49,646 nucleotides of DNA from Comamonadaceae bacterium PBBC1 (lineage in GTDB: Bacteria; Pseudomonadota; Gammaproteobacteria; Burkholderiales; Burkholderiaceae_C): NCBI GenBank assembly GCA_002256145.1, contig NKIP01000026.1:1-49646 (forward strand). Reading direction: 5' to 3'. The translations under genes and the position numbers were made by a program. Within the stretch, counting starts at the first letter, position 1, and every line of letters starts with the position of its first letter. The notes under the pieces are model-generated. The model made no database searches, was not told where the DNA came from, and saw only the letters and a program-made list of their open reading frames with translations. This document shows, in pieces, positions 26,501 to 34,918 of the stretch.

Positions 26501-27943
26501 TGGTGCACTGGTGACCGACTCTGGCCCACCTGCCATGTCTGTGTAGGCCACATTCACGATGACTTGCAAGCCTGCATTGTCTGCGGTCACAGTGTAGGTT
26601 TTCGACGAATTTCCGGTGGACGTCCAAGTCAGTCCGTCTGTAGAAGTCTGCCAGTCGTAGGTCACGACACTGGTGGACAGTCCGTCAGGATCAAAAACCA
26701 CCGCCGACAAGGTCTGCCCGACCATGCCAGCACCGCTGACCACCACTGAGCCGGGCTGGTTGCCAGGATTGCCCGTATCGACAGCGTGCAGGTGGAGCCC
26801 GTCTTGTTTCAGATCAAACAGCCCATCTGAAAACTTGAGTTGCTGAATAGATTTCAGCGTGTCAGAACCTTCTGATCCGGTCAATGAATAGGTATCACTG
26901 ACCGCATCGTAGTTCACAGCGTAGTCAGAAGACTTGCCTGCATAAACAGCTTGATTGGCGAGACCTTCGCCTCCGTCCAGATAGTCGTCACCCGCATCGC
27001 CTTCCAGCACATCGTTGCCGGAACCTCCGTAAACTTTGTCGTTGCCGCCACCCGCCATGACGATATCGTCCCCACCACCGGCGTATGCCGTGTCATCTCC
27101 ACCCAGGAGTTTGATGAGTTCGTCGGCGACGCTGCCGGTCACCACATCCGCACCTTCTGTACAAGGAACATCGGGTGTGATGACGACCCCGGAGCCCGGC
27201 GTGTTACCCGCCGAGAAGTTTGAGATGAATATGCCGCTGTCGTAAATGTGGTCACCGGTGTCTGCAATACCGATCATGATCGAATTGACTTCCCCGGGCT
27301 TGATCGGCGCCACGATTTTCAGGACATGGCTAACACCGTCATATTCAATGGGCAAGACATTGCCTGCGTTATCCTGAAAATAGCCTGCAGCAAGGTTGGA
27401 GCCAATGACGCTCAATGGCGCATTGGGATCGTGGTTAAAAAGTGCGTAATTGACGCCATTAACGATCACGACAGCACAGTCAACAAATTGATCAACCCAT
27501 TCTGGAAATTCATCAGAGCCAAAAACGACATCAAAGCTGATGGATGTTGCGTCTGCAGCTGCCGTGAAGTTGAATCCTAATTTGGTTGCGTCAAACGACT
27601 GTGTTTGAAAAACGGAATTGACGACTGCATCAATGGCGGCATCGCCATTGAAGAAATTGAGCGGCATGCCGCTCGAATCCAACTGATTCCAGTTTGTGTT
27701 GTCCTGGCCAAACCAGCCCACCGTGTTGCTGGTGCCAGGAACCATTCCGGAAGTCAACAGCAGGCCAGCGCCAATCCCCAATGACAGCGAACCATCGTAA
27801 AGACTCACCGCTGATGGCCCAGACGCAGACAACACGACAGAACCCGCTTCGATGGAAATCCCCGATGTGGGACTGAGCAATGATTGAATCAACGCCTGCC
27901 CAGTCGGGTCAGTCAGCGGATCATAGGTATTGAAAGTAGGCAC
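23540..27943 (-). CDS. Giant RTX-type calcium-binding repeat protein with choice-of-anchor L domain
   Basis: Secreted-type protein of 1467 residues if started at the GTG at 27943; a GTG at 28042 would add 33 atypical residues and overlap a gene remnant. No signal peptide, fitting type I secretion. Residues 1-245 form a choice-of-anchor L domain (ISFDVVFGSDEFPEW). Nonapeptide repeats (GGxGxDxxx, e.g. GGGNDKVYGGSGNDVLEGDAG) lie near 280-325. An Ig-like domain, a helical linker and a cadherin-like module (to about 760) follow. Two tandem Ig-like repeats opening DYGINDGTLKAG/AYGSNDGTLKAG (770-995), a third Ig-like module, and more RTX repeats (1110-1365) come next. The end, DRLIYNNTTGALYYDADGTG, is the usual RTX tail. 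Likely a surface adhesin; no secretion genes adjacent. Codon use is less GC-rich than neighbours, suggesting horizontal acquisition. Confidence 0.85.
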   Translation of the reverse strand: MPTFNTYDPLTDPTGQALIQSLLSPTSGISIEAGSVVLSASGPSAVSLYDGSLSLGIGAGLLLTSGMVPGTSNTVGWFGQDNTNWNQLDSSGMPLNFFNGDAAIDAVVNSVFQTQSFDATKLGFNFTAAADATSISFDVVFGSDEFPEWVDQFVDCAVVIVNGVNYALFNHDPNAPLSVIGSNLAAGYFQDNAGNVLPIEYDGVSHVLKIVAPIKPGEVNSIMIGIADTGDHIYDSGIFISNFSAGNTPGSGVVITPDVPCTEGADVVTGSVADELIKLLGGDDTAYAGGGDDIVMAGGGNDKVYGGSGNDVLEGDAGDDYLDGGEGLANQAVYAGKSSDYAVNYDAVSDTYSLTGSEGSDTLKSIQQLKFSDGLFDLKQDGLHLHAVDTGNPGNQPGSVVVSGAGMVGQTLSAVVFDPDGLSTSVVTYDWQTSTDGLTWTSTGNSSKTYTVTADNAGLQVIVNVAYTDMAGGPESVTSAPLTVAAKTGLAISLVQLSSPAGAGVQNPLTTLLSHAIELGFSANEATMAIKTVLGLPDINLKTYDPLAILGINPIDATALKVLKICGQLAMAASASDPSVFNLTLAVMDAASQGLTINLGNKIQIGTLLTGIGPAELDIVQTTCKDMADASTFAKVMAAWNDFCGNTDGMELYQDSFSHLNIDLNQSPDGNCTAVLPFATIDTPYTIAVADLLLGFSDPDGDTLAIADLTPDAGGTFSDNGDGTWTFTPDTGFTGPVELSFTVHDGNLSTTGHTIFVVAAAEPPPAQDSTAPTVTSVDYGINDGTLKAGETVSLVLTLSESVNISGSPSITLSNGAIASYTGGTGTNILTFSYTVAAGENSADLATALNNALSGGIADAAGNALADTDLDGINPLGSVVVDTTAPTVISVAYGSNDGTLKAGDSVSLVITLSESVTVSGTPTVALSNLGTASYTSGSGTNTLTFSYTAASGQDTADLATALTDSLNGNITDLAGNSVIAAGFNAMNPTGTLVVDTIAPTVTAFSPADGASLVAVGSNIVLTMTEALARGTGSISLYSGSSTGTLVESFDAALSNRISITNATLTLDPTNNLANNTRYFVVFGNGAVRDLAGNAYAGTNIYDFMTTPAGNQITGTVNADALNGTTGVDLISGWGGNDTMTGAGGTDLMDGGAGSDLYIVAATADHGAAEFNDSGLVGSDEVRFTSAVANSTLTLYAGDLGIEKVVIGTGTAATAVSTATTALNVNASALTYGIALVGNAGANVLTGGLGNDTLQGGAGNDVLNGGSGFDYADYTTVTTAITVNLGLLSAQNTGAGGTDTVTGIEGVLGGSAADTLTGDANANILVGNAGNDVLNGAAGFDQLKGGNGNDTLTGGAGIDWFIFDVVANGTTNRDTVSDFASSVDVLQFSRAIFTGLSAAPLGALGIDAFWSGANVNAAHDATDRLIYNNTTGALYYDADGTGASTAVQVAVLGTTLHPVLTYTDFAVIG
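25240..25640 (-). repeat. Tandem Ig-like repeat units within the RTX gene
   Basis: Two adjacent coding units of about 112 residues in the giant protein begin TSVDYGINDGTLKAGETVS and ISVAYGSNDGTLKAGDSVS. They share SLVxTLSESV and FSYTxAxGxxxADLATAL. DNA copies around 25240 and 25590 are similar but diverged. They are protein-domain repeats, not recent duplications. Interval covers the start of both units. Confidence 0.6.
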
Positions 27944-28028
27944 GAAAACATCTATTTTGATAAAATTGATAAATAAATTATATTTAACGAATTTTTCCAA
28001 ACATTGACTTGAATCAACTGACTGGTGA

Positions 28029-28307
28029 TATCGGAAGGCCACATGGGAAGATTTTCCAGGCTGGTCAGGATTTCACAACAGCATTGGGCAAACGCTGCTG
28101 CCCATGGCCAACAGCTGGGGCAAACCGGTCTTGGTGGTGCACGGTGACAGCCATCAGTTCAGAATTGACCCGCCTTTTCAGCTGGATAAAAAATCACTGA
28201 AGAACGTGACACGCTCGATCGTGCCCGGCGCATCAAATGTGCGTGCAGTCAAAGTGAGCGTGAAAGACGTCCGTTTTTCGTTTGAGATGTTGTCGCCGCT
28301 GCGATGA
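28029..28307 (+). pseudogene. C-terminal remnant of metallophosphoesterase-like protein
   Basis: An open plus-strand frame of about 92 codons begins just after a TGA at 28026 and has no suitable start. It contains LLPMANSWGKPVLVVHGDSH, then QFRIDPPFQLDKK and ends NVRAVKVSVKDVRFSFEMLSP. HGDSH and the final strands match what I know of the C-terminus of a calcineurin-like phosphoesterase family in Burkholderiales (pattern HGDSHYFRVDKPL...NFTRVE). The N-terminal catalytic part is missing. It abuts the 5' end of the giant RTX gene, suggesting truncation by insertion of that gene. A short translated product from the ATG at 28104 cannot be ruled out. Confidence 0.55.
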
Positions 28308-28395
28308 AACACACGCCCAGATCAGTCGGGGTTTCGCACCTGCTGACTCGGGCCTGATGCAAAGTGTCTGCACAACTGACGTGTGCAGCATCACC

Positions 28396-29037
28396 TCAAG
28401 ACGACAAAGGCAAGCCGATCAACTCCGAAAGGGCTTGCACGCTCAAACCGTCCACGGTGTCGATGACCACCAAACCCGCAGGGGTGCAAGCCAGTGTGGC
28501 CAAGTCGGTGTAAACCCGTTTGACGCAGCCAATGCCGGTCAGGGGATAGCTGCAGGCCTGCACCAGTTTGCTTTGGCCTTGCTTGGTCAGCAGGTCCATC
28601 ATGACCCAAGTTTGTTTGGCCCCACTGGCCAGGTCCATGGCACCACCCACGGCCGGAATGGCATCAGGCTCTCCCGTGTGCCAGTTGGCCAGGTCACCCG
28701 TGGCGCTGACCTGAAAGGCCCCCAGCACGCAAATGTCCAAGTGCCCGCCGCGCATCATGGCAAAGCTGTCGGCGTGGTGAAAAAAAGCGCCACCGGGCAG
28801 CAGGGTCACAGGTTGTTTGCCCGCATTGATCAGGTCGTAATCTTCCTGTCCCTTGGCCGGTGCCGGGCCCATGCCCAGGATGCCGTTTTCACTGTGCAAG
28901 AGCACTTCGCGGGTGGCAGGAATGTGGTTGGCCACCAAGGTCGGCTGGCCAATGCCCAGGTTGACGGTGGCCCCCTCGGGAATGTCTTGCGCCACGCGGG
29001 CGGCCAATTCGTCTTTGCTGCGTCGGGTGTAACTCAT
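28396..29037 (-). CDS. 3-oxoacid CoA-transferase subunit B
   Basis: Beta subunit (213 residues) of a family I CoA-transferase, which swaps CoA between succinyl-CoA and a 3-oxoacid such as 3-oxoadipate or acetoacetate. The catalytic Glu lies in LLHSENGILGMGP, and other signatures are NLGIGQPTLVANHIP, GGHLDICVLGAFQVS and VMTDL-like VMMDLLTK. The ATG overlaps the subunit A stop (ATGA, 29034-29037). It could be named PcaJ or ScoB; without other beta-ketoadipate genes nearby I leave the name open. Confidence 0.92.
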   Translation of the reverse strand: MSYTRRSKDELAARVAQDIPEGATVNLGIGQPTLVANHIPATREVLLHSENGILGMGPAPAKGQEDYDLINAGKQPVTLLPGGAFFHHADSFAMMRGGHLDICVLGAFQVSATGDLANWHTGEPDAIPAVGGAMDLASGAKQTWVMMDLLTKQGQSKLVQACSYPLTGIGCVKRVYTDLATLACTPAGLVVIDTVDGLSVQALSELIGLPLSS

Positions 29038-29744
29038 GCCTTGATGCCTCCGGCCTGTGTGGCCACACGGTCGATCTTGACCACTGCTTGAACAAAAATG
29101 CCGGGCGTGATCACGGTCTCGGGGTCCAACTCGCCCAATGCGACTTGTTCGTGCACTGTGGCCACCGTTTTGCGTGCGGCCATGGCCATGATGGGTCCAA
29201 AATTGCGTGCCGCCTTGCGGTACGTCAGGTTGCCCCAGCGGTCACCGCGCTCGGCTTTGATGAGGGCCAGATCGGCATGGATGGGTGTTTCGTACACGTA
29301 CATGCGGCCATCGATCTCTCGGGTTTCCTTGAGCGAACCATCGGCATGTTTGGCCAACTCGGTGCCATAACCTGTGGGCGTGAAAAAACCACCAATGCCC
29401 GCACCAGCCGCCCGAATGCGCTCGGCCAAATTGCCCTGTGGGACCAACTCCAACTCGAGCTGGCCTGAACGGTACAAACCATCGAACACATAAGAATCGG
29501 TTTGCCGGGGAAAGCTGCAAATGATCTTGCGCACCCGACCGGCCTTGAGCAAAGCGGCCAGGCCATGCTCGGCATTGCCCGCGTTGTTGTTGACCAGCGT
29601 CAGGTCTCGCGCACCTTGCGCCAAGAGGCCCGCGATCAGCTCATCCGGAATACCGGCCGTGCCAAATCCGCCAATCATGACGGTGGCTCCATCGGCTGTG
29701 CCCGCCAGCGCGTCGCCGACCGAATCCACAAACTTGTTGATCAT
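29034..29744 (-). CDS. 3-oxoacid CoA-transferase subunit A
   Basis: Alpha subunit (236 residues) of the same CoA-transferase. It shows MINKFVDSVGDALAG, the CoA-binding glycine motif MIGGFGTAGIPDELI, VNNNAG, and FFTPTGYGTELAKH as in PcaI/ScoA proteins. It is the first gene of the two-gene minus-strand operon and is divergent from a Bug receptor 190 nt away. Together the pair probably handles the last CoA transfer of an aromatic or ketone catabolic route. Confidence 0.92.
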   Translation of the reverse strand: MINKFVDSVGDALAGTADGATVMIGGFGTAGIPDELIAGLLAQGARDLTLVNNNAGNAEHGLAALLKAGRVRKIICSFPRQTDSYVFDGLYRSGQLELELVPQGNLAERIRAAGAGIGGFFTPTGYGTELAKHADGSLKETREIDGRMYVYETPIHADLALIKAERGDRWGNLTYRKAARNFGPIMAMAARKTVATVHEQVALGELDPETVITPGIFVQAVVKIDRVATQAGGIKA

Positions 29745-29933
29745 GTGCTGCGTACCCCCGTTGAATCTTCAAGCATAGCCTGCCCGTTTCGATTTTCACA
29801 GCACCCCAAGCGGGCCCACAGGCACGTTGGAGACTGCCCAAAGACCCCGCCAGCGCTGAGGAATGTCACACACAAGGCAACCCATCTTGGGTTTTTCAAT
29901 CAGCATTGACGCATTTTTCGAAAGGACCATGCC

Positions 29934-30956
29934 ATGCAGCCATTGCATTCACAGCACGCACTGGGCAGCACTGCTGCCCGCCGTCGCCTGCTTCGCCAAG
30001 CAGCCATGGCCGGACTGGGCTTGATGGTGACTTGGGGTGCTGCACACGCGCAGTCTGGCTACCCCCAACGCCCCATATTGATGGTCGTGCCGCAAGCGGC
30101 CGGTGGCACCAATGACATTGTGGGGCGCTTGGTCAGCCAAAAGCTCTCTGAGGTGTTGGGGTCACCCGTGGCGGTCGAAAACCGGCCGGGCGCGGGCGGC
30201 AACATTGGCACACAGTTTGCCGCCAAGGCCCCCAAAGATGGTTACACCTTGCTCATGACCATCAGCAGCAGCCAGGCCATCAACCCCGCCCTTTATAAAA
30301 ACCCGGGCTTTGACCCGGTCAAAGACTTCAAACCTGTGGCCTTGATTGGCGCGGTCCCCAACGTCTTGCTGGCCAATCCAGGCTTTACCGGTCAATCGGT
30401 GCAAGACCTGATCGCTGCGGCCAAAGCCAAACCGGGTCAACTGCAATACGCCTCGGCAGGCAACGGCACGCTCAACCACTTGCTGGGTGAAATGCTCAAC
30501 AGCATGGCGGGCATCCAGTTGCAGCATGTGCCCTACAAAGGCGTGGCCCCGGCCATGAACGATGTGCTGGGTGGTCAATTGCCTTTTGTGTTTGCCAGCC
30601 TGCCAGCCTCGCTGAGCCACATCAAGGCCGGCAAGCTCAAAGCCCTGGCGGTGAGCAGCCCCAAGCGTTCGCCCGCCCTGCCCGATGTGCCTGCCCTGGC
30701 TGAATCCGTGCCCGGCTATGCCGGCACTTTGTGGATTGGCCTGTTCAGCCCCGCTGGTGTGCCCGCCGAGGTGTCGGCCAAGCTGGGGGAGGCCATGGGC
30801 AAAACCTTGGCAGCCAAAGACCTGCGCGACAAACTGGAACAGCAAGGCGTGGAGTTGGCCGCACCGACCAGCCCCGAGCAATTCTCAACCCTGCTCAACG
30901 AGGACATTGCCCGTTGGGCGAAAATTGTGAAGTCATCGGGCGCTGCCATCGATTGA
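29934..30956 (+). CDS. Bug-family TTT substrate-binding protein (receptor 4)
   Basis: Periplasmic receptor of 340 residues. GAAAGGACC directly precedes the ATG. The export signal is long, with an Arg-rich core ARRRLLRQAAMAGLGLM before the AHAQ cleavage site. The Arg-Arg-x-Leu-Leu pattern resembles a Tat signal, unlike the other receptors here. Mature motifs: YPQRPILMVVPQAAGGTND, AVENRPGAGGNIGTQFA, DGYTLLMTISSSQ and HVPYKGVAPAMNDVLGG. It is followed 70 nt later by a second Bug receptor, and both may belong with the divergent CoA-transferase. Confidence 0.92.
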   Translation: MQPLHSQHALGSTAARRRLLRQAAMAGLGLMVTWGAAHAQSGYPQRPILMVVPQAAGGTNDIVGRLVSQKLSEVLGSPVAVENRPGAGGNIGTQFAAKAPKDGYTLLMTISSSQAINPALYKNPGFDPVKDFKPVALIGAVPNVLLANPGFTGQSVQDLIAAAKAKPGQLQYASAGNGTLNHLLGEMLNSMAGIQLQHVPYKGVAPAMNDVLGGQLPFVFASLPASLSHIKAGKLKALAVSSPKRSPALPDVPALAESVPGYAGTLWIGLFSPAGVPAEVSAKLGEAMGKTLAAKDLRDKLEQQGVELAAPTSPEQFSTLLNEDIARWAKIVKSSGAAID

Positions 30957-31026
30957 TGAATCCACTCAAGAGACCCACGGGCCACCCTTGGATCTCTTGT
31001 CTTTCAACTTGACTTTTGGAGACAAC

Positions 31027-31998
31027 ATGAAAACCACTTTGAAACTGGCTTTGACCGCCCTGACCCTGGCCTGCACTGCGGTGCAAGCCCAGCCTTACCC
31101 CAACAAACCCATCACACTGGTGGTGCCCTTTGCCGCTGGCGGCCCCACCGACGTGGTGGCCCGCATGATGGCCATTCCCATGGGCAAGTCACTGGGTCAG
31201 TCTGTCGTCGTTGAAAACGTCAACGGCGCAGGCGGCACCGTGGGCGCAACCAAAGTGGCACGCTCTGCCCCCAACGGTTACACCATCTTCTTGCACCACA
31301 TGGGCATGTCCACATCCCCTGCCCTGTACAAAAAACTCAACTTCGATCCGCTCACCGACTTTGAATACATTGGCCAGGTGCTGGACGTGCCCATGACGCT
31401 CATTGCACGCAAGGACATTCCCGCCAACAACCTCCAAGAGTTGATCGCCTACATCAAGGCCAACGAAAAGAAGGTGTCGCTGGCCGATGCTGGTTTGGGT
31501 GCGGTGTCCAACCTGTGCGGCCTGATGTTCAAGAGCGCCATCGGCATCAACATCAACACCATTCCTTACAAGGGCACTGGCCCCGCCATGAACGACCTGC
31601 TGGGCGGCCAGGTGGACATTCTGTGCGACCAGACCACACAAACCGTGCCCATGATCAAAGACGGCCGGGTCAAGGTGTTTGGTGCCACCACGCTCAAGCG
31701 TCTGGCCGCACTGCCCAACGTGCCCACTTTGGATGAACAAGGCCTCAAGGGCTTTGAGGTGAAAGTCTGGCACGGCATGTATGCGCCCAAAGGCACGCCC
31801 GCTCCGGTGCTGGCCCAAATCAACACCGCCATGCGCGCCGCCATGGCCGAGCCCACGATCGTTCAGCGCTTGGCCGAACTCAGCTCTGAAATTCCATCGG
31901 CCGACAAGATGACCCCCAAAGGCCTGGAAGACCACCTGAAGGCCGAGATCAACAAATGGGGACCTGTGATTCGCAAGGCGGGTGTGACTGCGGATTGA
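31027..31998 (+). CDS. Bug-family TTT substrate-binding protein (receptor 5)
   Basis: Periplasmic receptor of 323 residues from the ATG at 31027 (TGGAGA five bases before it). The signal peptide MKTTLKLALTALTLACTAVQA is followed by QPYPNKPITLVVPFAAGGPTD. Other hallmarks: VVVENVNGAGGTVGATKVA, NGYTIFLHHMG, NTIPYKGTGPAMNDLLGGQVD and MYAPKGTPAPVLAQIN. Compared with the other receptors the ENxNGAGG stretch replaces the commoner ENKxGAGG, so the ligand may differ. Probably co-transcribed with receptor 4. Confidence 0.92.
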   Translation: MKTTLKLALTALTLACTAVQAQPYPNKPITLVVPFAAGGPTDVVARMMAIPMGKSLGQSVVVENVNGAGGTVGATKVARSAPNGYTIFLHHMGMSTSPALYKKLNFDPLTDFEYIGQVLDVPMTLIARKDIPANNLQELIAYIKANEKKVSLADAGLGAVSNLCGLMFKSAIGININTIPYKGTGPAMNDLLGGQVDILCDQTTQTVPMIKDGRVKVFGATTLKRLAALPNVPTLDEQGLKGFEVKVWHGMYAPKGTPAPVLAQINTAMRAAMAEPTIVQRLAELSSEIPSADKMTPKGLEDHLKAEINKWGPVIRKAGVTAD

Positions 31999-32041
31999 GT
32001 TCGCACCTGAGCCTAGAGGAATCAAGCTCTAAATAAAACAT

Positions 32042-32099
32042 CCAACCGGTGCAATTTCCGAAAAATGTCTGAATACGTTTGCATGTAGAGTCCGGTTGG
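32042..32099. other. Spaced inverted repeat CCAACCGG / CCGGTTGG
   Basis: Perfect 8-nt arms at 32042-32049 and 32092-32099, separated by 42 nt, lie between the receptor 5 stop and the serine hydrolase start. It could form a weak transcript-end hairpin or a binding site. No T-tract follows directly. Confidence 0.3.
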
Positions 32100-32159
32100 T
32101 TGGTTTTGGTTTAAAGCACGAAGTGTCAGAATGAGCGCTTGAAATTTTCAAGGTTGATC

Positions 32160-33908
32160 ATGCGACTTCCCTGCAAGCCCGTTTGGTTTTATGTCTGCGT
32201 CGCCTGGCTTGCAGCCGGCATACCGTCCACAGTCACCGGTCAATCCCTCGATGGTCATTGGCAAGGCCAGTTGTCTTGCTCGGAAAACGTGCGCAATCAA
32301 ATGCCCGCCTATTCGATCCAGATCAGCATCGATTTGTTGGATGGTTTGGGCAGAGGGCTCACCAGCAATAACCAAACAAGCGAAACGTACGAATTGGGGA
32401 TCACTTCAGGCAACAGGGTCGAGTTTCAAGCCACAGGTCGTCGACATTCAGACAAAGACCCTCGTTGGTTCACACGTCTTTCTGGTGCCATCGATCGTGA
32501 TCAATTGGCTTTGACAGGGCAAATGTTGGCAGGTGATGGCGTCACCGTTGTGAGAGCCGTTTGCACTGCTCAGTTGGTGAAAAGCACCCCCGATCATGCC
32601 GTTTCTTCCTTGGCGTCTGAACACGATCAAATGACCGAACGCCTGCTGCGCGAATTGGCCTCGACAGCAAGAACGGCCAACACACCCTCGGCAACGCAGG
32701 CACCAAGTTCGGAACTGTCCAAATCAAGCCACAGCAGTTTTCGCATACGCGAGGTGACGCCGAAGCTGAAACCTTTGACTTTCAGAGAAACCCAAACAGG
32801 ACCCGGTGGTTTGCCACGCGGCCAAGGCCATGCCATTTATCTGCCGGAGGACTGGCTCATTGGAGAAGGTCAACCCTGGCACTACCGATCAACCCCCGGT
32901 CAAGACGCGTTGCCTGTTCCGGTCAGACAAGCTAGCGCCGATGAATCGCGCGTGATGGAAAAAGCACGCTCGCTGATGCAAGGCATCGAATCGCGGGTCT
33001 TGGTGCTGATTGCCGATGGCGCGATCATCGATGTCATCAGCACAGGAGGCATCAGCTTCCAGACGCGCCTTATGAGTGCCAGCATGGGCAAAACCGTGGC
33101 AGCACTCGCAGCTGGAAAGGCCATTTGTTCGGGTTACTTGTCAATGGACCAACGCGCAGAACAATGGATCCCTTCCCTTGCCGGAACTGCCCTGGGCGCG
33201 GCAACACTTCGACATGTTTTGATGATGGCCTCGGGAACGACTGAACCCAGTCAGGGCGACTATGTTGGCATCACCAATGATGAAGTCAGGCATTATCTTG
33301 AAGGGCCGGGCAACCTCGAACAGTTGCTGTCCAGTACTCGCCAATCTACAGCGCATCGCGGTTTGTTTGGGAAAATCAAGCCTGGCCAGCAATTCAGCTA
33401 CAAGTCACGCGATCCATTCACTGTGGCCATGATGATTGAGCGTTCTGTGGGCATGCCAGCGACACTCTGGGTCGAAAATCAATTGCTGCGCGACTTCAAA
33501 GCTGAACATTCGGTGGTCCTTGGAACAGATCGAAGTGGCTATTTTCATGGCGCTGCCGGCATCGTCAGAATGACCCTGATCGACTGGATTCGTTTTGCCA
33601 TTTATGTGGACAAGCAACGCCAGGGTGACAGTTGCTTTGCAGGGTTCATCAAGGACATGGGTTCTACGCAAATTCGTGCCCCTGGAGTGATGAACAGCAT
33701 CAGCGGCTATGGCTACCTGACGTGGACCGATAACGCATTGGCCCCAAACACGTTTTGGGCCGCTGGTTATGGCGGGCAGCGAATTGGGTGGAGCGCAGAC
33801 CCAACTAACCGTCGCATCTTTATGATGTTCAGCAATTCAGCCGACCGCAATGCCGATCAAATCTACCCCGTTGCCAAAGAATGGCTGGAACTTGGACGGC
33901 GTCGCTGA
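32160..33908 (+). CDS. Secreted serine hydrolase, beta-lactamase/esterase (class C) family
   Basis: Exported protein of 582 residues from the ATG at 32160 (AAGG upstream; a TTG at 32139 is less likely). A signal peptide ends near VTGQ. Residues 30-145 form an uncharacterised beta-rich domain beginning LDGHWQGQLSCSENV. From about residue 225 comes a beta-lactamase-like serine hydrolase domain. It has the SxxK motif SASMGKTVAALAAGK with nucleophile Ser308 and Lys311, a Tyr-x-Ser (FSYKSRDPF, Tyr414) at the YxN position, and AGYGGQRIGW where the HxG/KTG loop is expected. It most likely cleaves esters or peptides in the periplasm; antibiotic hydrolysis is not implied. Stands alone and is less GC-rich than neighbours. 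Confidence 0.85.
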   Translation: MRLPCKPVWFYVCVAWLAAGIPSTVTGQSLDGHWQGQLSCSENVRNQMPAYSIQISIDLLDGLGRGLTSNNQTSETYELGITSGNRVEFQATGRRHSDKDPRWFTRLSGAIDRDQLALTGQMLAGDGVTVVRAVCTAQLVKSTPDHAVSSLASEHDQMTERLLRELASTARTANTPSATQAPSSELSKSSHSSFRIREVTPKLKPLTFRETQTGPGGLPRGQGHAIYLPEDWLIGEGQPWHYRSTPGQDALPVPVRQASADESRVMEKARSLMQGIESRVLVLIADGAIIDVISTGGISFQTRLMSASMGKTVAALAAGKAICSGYLSMDQRAEQWIPSLAGTALGAATLRHVLMMASGTTEPSQGDYVGITNDEVRHYLEGPGNLEQLLSSTRQSTAHRGLFGKIKPGQQFSYKSRDPFTVAMMIERSVGMPATLWVENQLLRDFKAEHSVVLGTDRSGYFHGAAGIVRMTLIDWIRFAIYVDKQRQGDSCFAGFIKDMGSTQIRAPGVMNSISGYGYLTWTDNALAPNTFWAAGYGGQRIGWSADPTNRRIFMMFSNSADRNADQIYPVAKEWLELGRRR

Positions 33909-34061
33909 AACCCAATTCAAACCCTTGAACACAATCCATCAACAGGCCTGAGTTCCTGCCATTTGGAACTTAGAGGCCGTTGGTTCGAATCCACTCAAAC
34001 CAATCACTGCCAGTACACCAACATCTGTCAACCAGGTGCTTGGCCCTTGATTCAAACGCAA

Positions 34062-34901
34062 TCAGTGGAGCATGGGGGACAAGCTCAGCGCCAGCTCCTT
34101 GAGTGCAGGTGCCACTTCATTGAGCAGTTTTTCCTTGGTCACCGAGCTCTTGGCGCCGCCACTGGTCAAAGCCATCACTTTTTTGCCGTCTTGGGACATC
34201 ACAGGCACTCCCACAGCATTGACATCAGGATGTGAACGCCCCAGGTTGAAGACGACGCCCCATTTCGAAAATTCTTTCATGGCACTGGCTAAATCAAGCC
34301 GGATTTTGGCAAAACCATCCGGATCCCGCTTTTTCAGTTGCTTCAAAGCGGCCTCGCGGGTGGGCTCGTCCACTGCGCAAAGATAAGCCCAACCCACAGA
34401 TGAATTTCCAAGGTCGAGGTTGGTCCCGACATGCAGATTCAAGCTCAAGATGCTGGGTGCTTCTATGCGCTGCAGGATCAGCATGTCGGTGACATTGCGC
34501 TCTGCCAGAGTCACCGAAATTTTGTGCCGTTCCGAAACTTGACGCATGAGCGGCAGCGCAAAGGCACTCAACCCGGTGCGGGTGATGGCTGCATGACCCA
34601 GCAACAAGACGCCTGAACCCACACGCAATCTGTTAGGTGTGACGCCCGGCACCAAGTACCCGAGTTTCAAAAGTGTGTGGCAAAGACGCCAGACGGTGGG
34701 TTGCGGCAAGCCCGTCAGCCTGGCAATTTCTCGGCTACCCAAATCCTCACGCTCAGGTGTAAAGCATCGAAGAATGTCCAAGCCCCTGGCCAAAGCAGTG
34801 ACAAACAGGGGGTCCTTGACTTCTGATACCTCAAGCGCCGTTCCGGGTTCTACAGACGCCTGCACGTCCTTGACACTGGAAGAATTGACTTTCATAATCA
34901 T
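34062..34901 (-). CDS. IclR-family transcriptional regulator (2)
   Basis: Regulator of about 279 residues; starts at 34913 (TTG), 34901 (ATG) and 34895 (ATG) are all possible and none has a strong ribosome site. The winged HTH spans roughly 35-100: VTALARGLDILRCFTPE, then EIARLTGLPQPTVWRLCHTLLKLGYL. The C-terminal effector domain includes HKISVTLAERNVTDMLILQRIEA and HPDVNAVGVPVMSQDGKKVMALTSGGAK. It is divergent from the Bug/amidohydrolase/CoA-ligase cluster starting at 34999, with a near-perfect palindrome between them, so it very likely controls that cluster. Confidence 0.92.
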   Translation of the reverse strand: MIMKVNSSSVKDVQASVEPGTALEVSEVKDPLFVTALARGLDILRCFTPEREDLGSREIARLTGLPQPTVWRLCHTLLKLGYLVPGVTPNRLRVGSGVLLLGHAAITRTGLSAFALPLMRQVSERHKISVTLAERNVTDMLILQRIEAPSILSLNLHVGTNLDLGNSSVGWAYLCAVDEPTREAALKQLKKRDPDGFAKIRLDLASAMKEFSKWGVVFNLGRSHPDVNAVGVPVMSQDGKKVMALTSGGAKSSVTKEKLLNEVAPALKELALSLSPMLH

Positions 34902-34918
34902 TTCACGATTCAATTCGT

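Noticed and set aside
33960..34010. GGTTCGAATCC followed by CAAACCA resembles a tRNA T-arm and 3' end
   Set aside because: No pairing T-stem, no 5' acceptor or anticodon arm upstream, and the CCA is not at the right distance. At most a decayed fragment or chance.
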